DNA of 64,000 nucleotides from Ornithodoros turicata (Eukaryota > Arthropoda > Arachnida > Ixodida > Argasidae), in NCBI RefSeq assembly GCF_037126465.1, contig NC_088204.1, positions 79,049,807 through 79,113,806 of the forward strand. Reading direction: 5' to 3'. Of this stretch, positions 10,360 to 21,083 are shown in pieces. How positions within the stretch are numbered: the stretch's first letter is position 1; each line of letters starts with the position of its first letter. Under the pieces are notes generated by a model. It was not told the DNA's origin and did no database searches. It saw nothing but the letters and a program-made list of their open reading frames with translations. The position numbers were made by a program, and so were the translations under genes.

Positions 10360-11697
10360 AGGGACTATGAAACGATATTTTTCTTCGTTTCGTTCGAAAG
10401 AAGACATTTTTCTGAGTCTAGAACCGAAATTTTACTTTCGTCGCGCGAGCGGATTTCTCGGGAGCGAATTTAAACGGAGCGGCGAAGGGAGGACAGCTGG
10501 CGCCGCGCCGTGACGAGCTGCCGAACGGAGACACAACGGGTAACTTGACGCGACCACGGCCGGCTCAGCAACACGTCATCGTGACGTGTTGCCGAGCCGA
10601 GGAATCCCGCCAGGAGCATGCGCCGTAGGATCCCGCGTATGCGTTCATCGGGAGTGGACATCTCCATGACAGCAGCTTTCGCGCGATCGGCAGATTTCGG
10701 CAGTGGCGGCAGCCACAGCGCGAGCTCGCGGCATTACTGTAGAAGTGGGTTTTTTCGCGCGGAATTATTTTTCGCGTTTTTCGCTCACACCTCCAAGATC
10801 GCGAATTTAAGTTCCCGCGAATAACTCTGGCCATACGAGGGCGAAAATCGTTCGGCGTTCGACGCTATACCGCGACTACCTGACCCTTTCTACTCCATGT
10901 AGCGTAGGCAGGTTAAGCAAGCGCAGAAGATTGTTTTATCCCACCAGGCAAGATGAAAATAAATGAAAATTCATCATGCTTTTGTTACTCCTATAAACAC
11001 TTTGCACTATACATGCAATATACCACTATACCACGAAGCAAGAACATGCCTTTCCCCGCATTCTCAAAACCAGCTTGAATGATAGTACCACATCTCAACC
11101 GAACTGGTCAGTGCCCCGAGTGATAATTAATAAGAACTGCTAAAATAAACTGGCTAACTTGCACACGGCCAGTACTATGGCCTCCTACAGGGTCCCTAAA
11201 GGCCATTTGACAGGGCCTTTCCTCCCATCTCTGTGAGGAGAAGAAAGGAATAGACCTAGAATGCTGCGATCCACGTGAACAACAGATGTCTTAGTACGTG
11301 CCGAAATATGCCCGAGTATTGACGGCGGCACGATATGCAAGAGCAGAGCACTCCCGGAAACCTCTGTCGCGAATTTAAGTTCTCGCGAATCAATCCACAA
11401 AGCAGCTCTGCTCGAAAACGCGAAAATATTTTCCACGCGGAAAAAACCACTTCTACAGTACTTGCCATTGTGCAACACCGATGACGTAACGGGGAACCGA
11501 AGAGCGGTCCGTACAGTTACCATCGGCAGGGAAATATGCGCGGGAGAGGAGGAACGCGGAAGAGACATTTCCTGCGCGCGCTCCTCGCAGAGTGGAGCGA
11601 TTTCGTCCGGAAAAATTTGTGGCATATTAGTTTCTCTGCGGGAAGAACAGTTTCCATCGAAAAAAAGTATGGGGGTTCGGGAAATTTCATAGTCCCT
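10360..11697. mobile_element. TTAA-flanked DNA transposon (1338 bp)
   Basis: Terminal repeats AGGGACTATGAAA are directly flanked by TTAA at 10356-10359 and 11698-11701. TTAA duplication is characteristic of piggyBac and Kolobok elements; without a transposase the two cannot be separated. Open frames inside are short. A second element with TA flanks is nested within it at 10737-11458. Confidence 0.75.
10737..11458. mobile_element. nested element with CTGTAGAAGTGG termini (722 bp)
   Basis: Inverted ends CTGTAGAAGTGG followed by T-rich and CGCG-rich sequence, flanked by TA (10735-10736, 11459-11460). Sub-terminal sequences around GCGAATTTAAGTTC also match in inverted orientation (10800-10815 and 11380-11400). 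No transposase is encoded. Confidence 0.65.
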
Positions 11698-11702
11698 TTA
11701 AG

Positions 11703-12284
11703 CAGTGATGGCCAGTAGTTAACTAATATGTAGGTAAACTACTAGTTAAACTGCCTGATTGTAGTCAAAAAGTAGTTATCAACTACTTGCAGAAATGCAG
11801 TGTGCCGCTACTATAGTTAAACTACCATTTGGAGTAGTTAACTACAGTAGTTAGGTTACTGCAGGCCCCACCTACTTCCGATTTTGTCGCAAGCTTTACG
11901 GCACGATTGTGCTTCCGACTTTTACCTTGAGCTACTTGTTGGATGAGAACGGAGGTGCAGAGCAAATGTGCCGTGCATGTGTACTAAATCTTCACTTTTA
12001 TCGCCGCTTGTGGTTCATATTTAGGTGTCCAAGAACACTATGGAATGGGATTGGTGTTGATGGACAACGTGAAGTAGTTAGAGATGTAGTTAAAATACAT
12101 TGCAGTAGTTAAAGAAGTAGTTTTAACTACCTCCCCTGAAAAGTAGTTGAACTACTAGTTAAACTACTCCATCGCGAAGAAGTTAGTAGTGATAGTTAAA
12201 CTACCGTGCCCTCGGGCCTTTGAGGTAATGGAAATAAATAAATAAATAAATAAATACCGTAGAAGTAGTCAGTGGCCATCACTG
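11703..12284. mobile_element. hAT-like element with TAGTTAACTAC sub-repeats
   Basis: The termini are CAGTGATGGCC and GGCCATCACTG. The interior is filled with degenerate copies of TAGTTAACTAC and AGTAGTTAAACTAC that can fold on themselves. The right flank is ATATTAAG. The left 8-mer is ACATTAAG once the TTAA element inserted into it is removed, a 7 of 8 match that fits a hAT target duplication. Confidence 0.7.
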
Positions 12285-13547
12285 ATATTAAGCGGTGAAC
12301 GAGTATAGTTATCTTGTACTTAAGTAAGGTGAAGATATCCATTACAGAGAAAAGACTAAATGCAAATGTAATCGACCCCCTTGGTCGCATCTTCAATATT
12401 ACCCGTTGTGCACTTCTTTGTATACCAAAAAACGGTTGGAGGACATTTCGATGAGTAAGTCCATACACTTCAAGTGCGTAATTTAGATGAGAGTGAATTA
12501 ATGAATAGTAAATTTTAAGACGAATATTAACAGAAAGTAGTGTTCGAATTCTAAACAGAGCATATATGTAAGCCTAGTACACAGCATTTCCTTTCTAATA
12601 GGAGTAACGCGTTGGTGCCACCTATGAGCTGTTCCCTTAGCGTGACACCTAAAAACTTCACGCGTGAGGCCTGGGGTGAGCACATGCGACGAAAAGTGGT
12701 CGTTTACGTTGTCTCTGCGTGGGATGAAATATAACGCACTTAGAGTTTAGTTTGTTCAACCAAAGCGATATATATGGTTCACCAAGAACTATAGGTTCCC
12801 TTCATGAAATAGGCCTTCTGAACAAGAGATAAACTGATGTTCTGAGGCTGGAACAACATAGAAGGGACAGATACAACATAGAAGGGACAGATACAAACAA
12901 AGCCTCAAATTGCCTAAGAAATCAACGATGAAAGATGAAAGTCACTGAAAAGGTTAGCCGAAGAACCGTTAATGCCTCCTATGAAATACTTTAAGATAGA
13001 AATATCCCAACTTAAGCTGTGCCTTATGCGATGTTTAGAGCTGCCAGATTGGTTAGAAACATTGCCCTTACGTACTTGAGCTAAGCTAACACGCCTCTCC
13101 AGTGACTTTCGGGGTGCGTCATCTGAAGGGACGACAAACCAGCCACTCACTCTCACTCACCCTCCTTTCACTCTTACATTTTTGCTCACTCATACACACA
13201 TTCATACGACGGAAATCGACGCAAGCGGCACCTGTTGAACAAGAGATAAACTGATGTTCTGAGGCTGGAACAACATAGAAGGGACAGATACAAACAAAGC
13301 GTCAAATTGCCTAAGAATTGCCAAATTGCCTAAGTCCTTCTGGTGTCTTAGCATCAACAAATACTATATTAGGGTCACCTGCATAAAGCGTTACAGAGTT
13401 TGAATGGGAATTTTGGCGAATGACTGATAAATACTAAGAAAAGAAATGGTCCCAGTATTGCACCCGTTGTATACACTCAGCAAAATGAGTATTTGTTGAG
13501 TATTCGCGACTGTGACATATTGCTTTCTCCCATTCAAGTAACTTCTA

Positions 13548-14224
13548 CACTCTAAGAAAAAAAATTTCTTAGAATTTTCTACCCATATCGGGGGGGGGGG
13601 GGGGGGCAGGGGTATATATAAGTTTAATAAACTGGAGGTGGCGTCCACGCAGGGAGAGATCAGCCAGACCCATCAAGGTAGAGCTGTATTGCAATCATAT
13701 TTCTACTCAAACCAATTTTACCTTTTTTGGTATAACTGCAGAGTAGAAACAAACTACAAGTAGAAACTGTCGTCCTACCACCTTGGGTAGGGAATTCTAC
13801 CTTTCCTTTTTTTTTTTTTTTCTAAGAGCAAACCAGAGAGAGAGAGAGGAACAAGGGAAAGGGACGCTTATACACTCTTAAAAATGAACTTCACCGCATA
13901 GCACGCAACTAGCCAACCATCACCTCGAATGATACCGTTATCTGTCCTGATTTGTTGGAAACGGGAGGCGTACGCCTTTTCTGTGACACCTATGCTGTTC
14001 ATAATTGTCACAGAAAAGGCGTACGCCTTCCGTTTTCAACAAATCAGGGCAGATAACGATATCATTCGAGGTGATGGTTGGCTAGGAGCGTGCTATGCGG
14101 TGAAGTTCATTTTTAAGAGTATACCCGCGGAGAAGAAGCCGTCGCGCGTGGATTGGTCCGAAATGTTAGAGGTAATGTCGTTCTACCAGCTTGAGTAGGA
14201 ATTTCTACATTTTCTCTTAGAGTG
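13548..14224. mobile_element. element C, CACTCTAAGA termini (677 bp)
   Basis: Inverted ends CACTCTAAGA with TA duplicated at 13546-13547 and 14225-14226. It is inserted in the LINE 2 reading frame. The first six bases match MITE family A, so both may have been moved by related transposases. It contains a family A copy (13873-14121) and a run of G at 13591-13606. Confidence 0.75.
13873..14121. mobile_element. MITE family A in element C
   Basis: A 249-bp palindromic copy flanked by TA (13871-13872, 14122-14123), with one terminal base changed (AAGAGTA). It is the innermost layer of a three-level nest: LINE 2, element C, family A. Confidence 0.85.
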
Positions 14225-14637
14225 TAAAACAACTTAAGTGGTATAGCCTCCTTGCTGCATATTTTTCATGTTTCAGTAACAGTGCTTCATGAATGATAAG
14301 GTCAAACACTTTTAGGGGATCCACCTCATCGAAAACCAAACTGGAATTCAGATAAAAGATGACTAGCATCGAAGAAAGATTAAGTTAACCTGTGCAGAAG
14401 ATTCCACGTCAAAATCTCCAACGCGTCAAAAGCTCCAACGAGTCAAAAGATCCAACAGTGGATCTTTTGACCCGTTGGATCTTTTGACGCGTTGGAGCTT
14501 TTGACCCGGTTGGATCTTTTGACGCCCCGTGGTTATACAATTGGTCAGGGAAAATGACCGAACAGAGATGTGGAAATGAAAGCAACTATTTAATTGGAAT
14601 ATAACAATATTTACATTAGATACAAAATGTGCGGACG

Positions 14638-17600
14638 CTAACTTTCCGACGGCAGGACACCAACCAAGGCGATTCTGTCTAGGTACGTGGTCAGGTCCAT
14701 AAAAGATACCGGACTTGTGCTCAAGTACCACGAGAAGGAGTCCATTTCTTGCAATAGGCTCGCGTTTCTCTCCCGTACTGCAGCTGACGTCGGGGTTGGC
14801 ACTGCCAACGGGTCCAACAGAAGGGCCTGGACTCTGTTTTGCACGGCGTGCTGACTGACTCGCAGGAACTCGGCCAGGTTTGGGTGACGACACGTGAACC
14901 GACTGTGCAGGCCATTGTGCCAGCCTTCTACGTGGTTTGTGGTCCTCGGTCCTCGGTTCCCAAATTGTCCCCAGCGGTCCTTCAGCAGGCTGTTCGTGAG
15001 CCAGTACGCTCGGTAGTACCGGTCAAACAGCGCCAGACGCGCCGCATGTAGTGGAGGCAGGTCCGGCTTCACAGAAAGGATGTCGTCGGCGAAGGCCAGG
15101 CGGAAGTCGTCAGGAACGAACGGCAGATGCCTCACTCGAACAAACCATCGGTTGACTTCGGCGTTCTCTCTGCACAACACCTTCAGACCGAGCTCGTCTC
15201 GCTTCTTGTTGATGGCCTTGGCATAGTGAAAGGCGCAGCCTCGCACCTGCGTAATCAATGAAGAAGAAAGGAAAGGAATAAGGAATAAGAAGAAACATTT
15301 ATATACGTTGCAGCAAGAACAATATAGCCAATAAGATGAGAACACTACTCTGATCTCGTACTCACGTTGGGTTCACCCGTCGCTGTCTGGAACACATTGA
15401 GTGCTGCCCGTATTGCTGCAGACTCATAGTCAAATAGCCAGGTCGCCGTAGTGGATAGGCTCCCGACGTGACCAAATCGTCGCACCATGGACTCCTTCAA
15501 GGTGTGGAACACCGCTTGGTACGCTCTCACATCTGTTGCCTGCATCAATGCGTACACTATGGGGTGCGCTTCGCCTTTGACAATTGCATGTATTGTGTAC
15601 AGCTGTCCAGGGCTGTGAAATTCGGATGGATTATACTTGAAGTTGCCATCCCCCAGGATGTACTCCGTGTTTGCGAAGGCGTCCAGGTCCTTCTCGGCGT
15701 AAAATACGAGCAGTCTCCTCCCTTCAGTCTTGTCTTCCAACAACAACAACAACAATAAATGAAGAAGTGATGATGACATGGGATGTTTCCCCGTGGTAGC
15801 CACAGGACACTACCCCATTTCACAGTGGTTAATATGAGAGGATGAATTATGGTGAGAATGAAGCAACGACAGGTCGGAGTTCTGTTTAGAGCTCTTCAAG
15901 GAGTCCAGTGGCCTGCATGAAAACGAAAAGGGAGCGAAGAGCCCGGCACTGATGTTCAGGGGAGCTCCATGGGCCAAGTACTTTGGACAAGCTGAATGGT
16001 CTATGGTCGAGGAGTTCAAGTTGGCGTCGAAGTACCCGGCGTTCACACGTGTACCGCTCACAGTCCTCGATGATATGGGGGATCGTAGCTGGGGTGCGGC
16101 AAGCTAGGCACAGCGCCGTGTTACTGTAACCCAGCTTAGCACGGAACGCAGGGGTGAAGGCGACGTTGAGTCGTAGACGCCGCAGGAGTGTCGTAAAGCT
16201 GCGAGGGAAGCCACCTGGCATCCTAAATGATAATGACGGGTCCACTGCATGGAGGAGCGACCATTGAGTGATGTCATGCAGCCATTGCTGGCGGGCCAAG
16301 GGTGACACCAACGCAGACAAGTAGGAGCGCCTATCCCCGTTGGAGAGGATAATGGGCAGGGCTCTGGAGATACGGTGGGCCGCAGCAGCCGCCAAATCTG
16401 CCTCTTCGTTGCCCTGAATGCCGGTGTGGCCGGGGACCCACTGTAGGGTCACCCGGTGTCCCTGTTCGCCGAGAACCCTGAGCGCCGTCAGGATACTAAC
16501 AACCACCGGGGCCAACGAGCCACGGATGCCCATGGTTCCTACACATTGCAGGGCTGATTTTGAGTCGGTGTATATCACCCAGGAACGGGGAGGGTACTTT
16601 GAGACAGACTTTAGAGATAACAAGATGGCATACAGCTCCGCAGAGGTCGACGAAGTGCGATGTGACAGGCGGAACCCACATGATAGTGACTCCTCCGGTA
16701 TGACAAAGGCAGCGGAGGAGCCATCCGACGTAGACGAACCATCTGTGAACACAGCCGTGCGGCCTCTGTAGTTTGTATCCATCATTTCCAAAGTAGACTG
16801 CTTGAGAACCGAAACGGGGATCTGGCTCTTCGGCCCCAGGAGGCCAGGGATGTTTGTCGAGAGGGATGGGCTCGGCAGTGTCCATGGTGCCACTGAAGGG
16901 GCGGTCGGGGCAACAGTGAAGTCAGGGATGTTTCCAGATGTTGCTGTAACACATAGCGAGAGTTTACTGTTCTTCCGCCTACGTAGCTTTTGAACCAGAG
17001 GATGACGCCGGTGGTGAGCGAGCAACCGTAGGTAGTGTCGGATGGTTTCTCTTCGGCGGAGGACATCGATGGGTATTTCCCCGGCGTCGGCGATCACCAT
17101 CCGTGTCTCAGCGCTGCGCGGGACACCAAGGCACGTCCGCAGGCTGCGTGCCAGTGTACACCGAAGCTTGTGCTCAGACGTGGCTGATATACCGTGCAAT
17201 ACGGGCAAGCTGTATAGCAGGGAGCCGCGAACCAGAGTTTTGTGGAGCACAAGAAGATCCCGCTCAGTGCAGCCCCAGCGCACGCCGGCAAAGTGGCGAA
17301 TCACATTCCCCCAGCGCTGAGCCTTTGAGATGATGAAGTCAATGTGCCTTCGCCACGACAGGTTGCGGTCCAGGATAACACCCAGGAACCTGTGAAACTT
17401 GACTTGTATGAGGGGGCAATCCCCAATCCGCAGTTGGAACCTCCGCATCTCTCTTCGAGTAAACGGAAGGACAGCGCTTTTTTCGGTGGAGATATCCATC
17501 CCCGCGTTCAAGAAGAAGTTGTTGATGGCATCCAGTGCTCTTTGCAACCGATGTTGAATTGCCGGCCGGGATTTTCCAACAGTCCAGATACACACATCGT

Positions 17601-19079
17601 CCGCATATATGGAGAGATTTACTCTCCTCGGTAGACATTCTTTGAGATCAACCATGACGATATTGAATAGTAACGGGCTTAGGACACTTCCTTGCGGGAC
17701 ACCCTGCGGAACAGCAGTCTTTTCTGTGTCACCCTCGCCTGTTCTGACAAAAATTTGCCTTTGGCTCAGGAAGTCGGAAAGCCATGCAAGCGCTTTCCCA
17801 GGCACTTGCGACCGAAGTAACGCATGCAGAACACCGGGGTGACTTACGGTGTCATACGCCCGCTTGACGTCCAGGAAGACAGCCATCACGATTTGCCTCC
17901 GGGCTTTCGCTTCCTCAACAGTAGAGACCAAATCCATCACCGAATCCATTGAACTACGATGCCTACGGAAGCCTGACATTTCCTGGGGGAAAACACATCT
18001 CCTCTCGAGCCACCACTCGAGCCTGTGCAGCACCATGCGCTCCAGAACTTTCCCTAGGCAGCTGGTAAGGCTGACAGGCCGAAAAGACGCCAGGTCCAAG
18101 GGGTGTTTTCCAGGTTTCAGTATGGGAACCACTAGGGCCTCCTTCCACTGAGCAGGGACTTGTCCATCCCTCCATGATTTATTGTAGATCTCTAAGAGGA
18201 CCAGAAGGCAGGTGTCATTCAGGTTACGGAGCGCAGCATAGGTGACCAAGTCCGGACCAGGTGACGACTTTTTCCGAGAAAACGCCAGGGCCGCTTGTCT
18301 TCCAGTTGAAGAAATTGCTGGCCATCCTTCGTAATTCGCAGCTCCGGAAGTATGGCGTCAATGGAGTTTCCCTTCGGAATGTTTGCGTGTCGATTGCGCG
18401 ACAACGCACGTCTTTTGGAGGCAAAACCGTAGCTGGTGCTCATCTGGCGTTTGATGTCATTTTGAAGACTCGCGTCGTCATCTTGAAACCTGACCTGTAC
18501 AGCAGACACTGCTTCGTCGAATGCCTGCCGAGGTCTCTTTCTGCTGGTCCGTACGTCTGTTCGGACTTCATACATGTAACGCCTGGAAAGGACTGTGGCC
18601 GCCTCTGCATCCTCGGCGGGGTCACAGCTGTGCGGTGTCGATGGATGATCCGGGTCTGTCCTCATGACGCCGTTTTGCAGCGTGACGTGGGCAACAGACC
18701 AGGTTTCGTTGGTTCCCCTCGCCAACCTGCTCAGGCGATAACAGCTCGTGCATCTGTAAAAGAAGCATTCACGAATCGTCCGGCATTAATATGAATTCAC
18801 TCTGCGGTCCGACATTCTAAGAAAAAGAAAAAAAATATAGGTAACCAACTTTTAAACACCGAGTACTGCTGCTATCGAACTTAGTATAACGGTATCAGAA
18901 TGTCCACTTAAAAGTTATACATACCTGTAGTACTGGATACTGGGGTCCTTCTTGTTTGTAGATTTGAATGCAAACTCTAACACTGCATTTGGCCATCGTT
19001 TGCTTCGGTACTGAATCACTTGATGCTTCGAGCGATAACTGGATGGGACAAAAGTCGGGGCACCGAAGTCGAGGTCCAT
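14638..19079 (-). CDS. MULE transposase, three exons, split by a LINE
   Basis: Exon 1 is 18925-19079 (ATG at 19079), exon 2 is 18294-18753 plus 15366-15728, exon 3 is 14638-15246. Donors are GTATGT and GTGAGT and acceptors end TTTTACAG and TTACGCAG; phases match. Without the LINE (15740-18293) and one 11-bp repeat the protein is 528 residues. Residues 50-100 hold a Cys/His cluster (YYRCTSC, then DPDHPSTPHSCDP) like the FLYWCH-type finger of many MULEs. The probable catalytic triad is D232 (GDGNF), D305 (FDYES) and E433 (NHVEGWH). The frame is otherwise intact, so the element could have been active until the LINE inserted. Family assignment is firm; exon 1 rests on frame and splice-site logic. 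Confidence 0.85.
15740..18293 (-). mobile_element. 5'-truncated I-like LINE inside the MULE
   Basis: A perfect 11-bp duplication (plus strand CTTGTCTTCCA, 15729-15739 and 18294-18304) brackets the insertion. The minus strand ends in a TTG-repeat tail. The open frame (stop at 15886) runs through reverse transcriptase, with SSPGPD at the truncated start, FLDVKRAYDTVSHPGV, PQGSVLSPLLF and IYADDVC, then ribonuclease H with FTDGS, AELYAI, YTDSKSAL and HTGIQGNEEAD, then a C-terminal CLACRTPATIPHIIEDC zinc-knuckle-like motif. The endonuclease and ORF1 are missing. A ribonuclease H after the reverse transcriptase points to the I group. The frame is open over about 800 codons, so the insertion is young. 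Confidence 0.9.
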
Positions 19080-19202
19080 TCAACCAGGCAATCAAGGTGG
19101 ATGTATGCTTGCAGTTCGGACAGCGAGAACCGTGAAGATGACCTCTGCTCCCGAATGTTTTCGGACCGCCCAGTCCAGGTTTTATACCCCTTCGTTCAAC
19201 CC

Positions 19203-19368
19203 CAAGTTTGCACACGACGTCCTGCTTCCCAGAATAAGCCCATTCCTGTCTTTCAGGGGTCATGATAATATTGAACAATACGGTATTACTGACTTCAACT
19301 CCAAGTTTGCACACGACGTCCTGCTTCCCAGAATAAGCCCATTCCTGTCGTTCAGGGGTTACGGTCAT
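19203..19368. repeat. direct repeats in the MULE 5' region
   Basis: A unit beginning AAGTTTGCACACGACGTCCT is present twice (about 19202-19262 and 19301-19360), upstream of the transposase start. A second pair of direct repeats (19532-19598 and 19601-19668), based on GAGATAATATTGAA followed by the 17-mer terminal units, lies closer to the element end. Confidence 0.75.
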
Positions 19369-19766
19369 TGACCATGTCCAAGGTTAACACGTTTACATAC
19401 ATGGCAGGGGACACGAAAACACTGAAGAGTACGTTACCCTTTCGACTTGAGTTTCACTGGATGTTGTTCTTCGAAAAAAAAAAAAAAAAACTTTCTGGTA
19501 CAAGGCATCGCTAGAAAGTTGGTTAGAGGACGAGATAATATTGAATAATACGGAACCCGTGTGGATCTTTTGACGCGGTTGGAGCATTTGACGCTCAGAG
19601 GACGAGATAATATTGAACAATACGGAACCCGTGTGGATCTTTTGACGCGGTTGGAGCATTTGACGCTTTGGAGCTTTTGACTCGCCTGTCACGTGACTTT
19701 TTGGAGCTTATGACCTGTTGGAACATTTGACTCGTTGGATCATTTGACCATAAGCGTGTGCAGAAG

Positions 19767-20258
19767 TATCATTCCAAGTATTTTGCGCAGCGGTGAGTGT
19801 ACCGCTTTATATAGGCCTGTAATTTGAAATGAATAGTTTATCACCCTTTTTAATGCACAGGGATAATTCAGCTCGATTGGAACGATACCTTCTGGGAAAA
19901 TATCGTTTATGAAATACGCCTGTTAAGTAATGACTAAACTGCTTTTAGAACACAACTGGAACAGCAACAACAACAACTACATGAAACATGAACATTATGG
20001 GATGAGGAACACAGCTGGAACGTTGTCATATTATACTAGCAGTTGCCGGGTCGGTAATAACCGCATTAGAATTGTCAGCAGAGGACTGGATCTTGTTGGC
20101 ATGATTTACTGCAGCCTGATTATATGAAATGAAGAAGATATGAAATATGATAACATTTCATATTGCGGACATTCAGATTTTTTACCTCCCCCTCTCCAAT
20201 GCAACGGAGGGTACACAAATACAGGATACAGAAATTTGGGTGACGATCGCCCGAACAC
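19767..20258. other. no gene recognised
   Basis: AT-rich sequence without a coding, RNA or repeat signature that can be named. Confidence 0.4.
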
Positions 20259-21067
20259 GTACTGCTTGCGACATACTTGTTTGATATCTCCAGCCCCCGT
20301 AAAAGCGGGTTACCAACCAAGTTGCTGTGCTACCGTCGCCTTCGCCTCACTTCCGTTCCCCTGGTGGCGGCGGGCCTGCGTAGCGCCACCAGACGGGAGA
20401 GATGGCGATCCGATAACCACGCATCGTCTGCTAGCTCCAAATGCGTCGACGGGGCAGCGCTTTCCTCGGAATGCGGAGTGCGAATGCATGGACCAATGAA
20501 TGGACCTCAAGAATAACACATCGGATTGTTCAATCGAGAAAATGTTGATAAGCTTATCAACACTTTCTCGATTGTTCCTAATGTGTTGTTCCGCCCTCTA
20601 CGCTTCCCTGCCCAGGCGAATGAGCGCAGTGATTGAGAGTGGAGGGGCACCAACGCGTTACTGAGGTCCCGTGTTCCGCAGCGTTTCTTTTCCTCATTTT
20701 GTATAGGTTTATTATTTCTTTTTTATCCTCGCATAACACCAGTAAATCAAATGAGATAATCCCTCGCTTGTGCCAGTTTCACGGAGCAGCCGTGGTCCCT
20801 TACATTACTGTGACACCTTTCACAAAAAGTCGTGACGACCGCAGGAACTGCTCAAATGTGGCCTTATCCCGGTGTACTTACGTTTCAAAAACAGTAAACA
20901 GGAACAAAAGGAAACAGGTTACAATTCCCATTCCACTCCGCATTCCGAGGAAAGCGCGGCCCCGTCGATGCATTTGGAGCTAGCAGACGACGCGCGGTTA
21001 TCGGATTGCCATCTCTCCCGTCTGGGGCCCGTCTGGGAGATATCAAACAAGTATGTCGCAAGCAGTA
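20259..21067. mobile_element. fold-back element with long inverted arms (about 0.8 kb)
   Basis: The left arm (20259-20480) begins GTACTGCTTGCGACATACTT and is repeated inverted at 20933-21067; the right arm lacks about 100 bp that the left arm has. The element ends 17 bp past the stop codon of the receptor-like gene at 21084-22520, so it supplies that gene's 3' untranslated region. No transposase is seen, and a target duplication is unclear. Confidence 0.7.
20531..20574. repeat. 44-bp loopless palindrome
   Basis: Two 22-nt arms meet at AAGCTT with a single mismatch. It lies inside the fold-back element but not at its centre. Confidence 0.8.
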
Positions 21068-21083
21068 TACCTCCCAGATTTTG

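Larger units (their letters stand above)
12285..14390 (-). mobile_element. decayed LINE reverse transcriptase (LINE 2), interrupted
   Basis: On the minus strand: motif A as KVFDLIIHEALLLKHEKYAA (near 14290), then RSYLNGRKQYV split by an inserted element, GSILGP-like motif B (near 13450), motif C as YAGDP (near 13360), a WLN.LNSK thumb motif (near 12760), KFLGV (near 12650) and QRSAQRVI (near 12420). Removing the element at 13548-14224 plus one TA restores the frame HLSCFRSYLNGRKQYV. A roughly 70-bp internal stretch is repeated (12817-12902 and 13233-13303). It is a relic. Confidence 0.75.
14401..19756 (-). mobile_element. complete Mutator-like element (MULE)
   Basis: A 10-bp duplication TGTGCAGAAG flanks the element (14391-14400 and 19757-19766), as expected for Mutator-like transposons (8-11 bp). 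Both ends consist of degenerate 15-17-bp units built on GTTGGATCTTTTGAC, about seven units at 14408-14533 and several at 19563-19749, in partly inverted order. The single gene is a spliced transposase on the minus strand. The element is 5356 bp, of which 2565 bp are an inserted LINE and its duplicated target. Confidence 0.9.

Noticed and set aside
19393..19692. 99-codon frame at the MULE 5' end
   Set aside because: It reads through direct repeats and a poly-A run; the transposase start at 19079 is downstream on that strand and explains the element.
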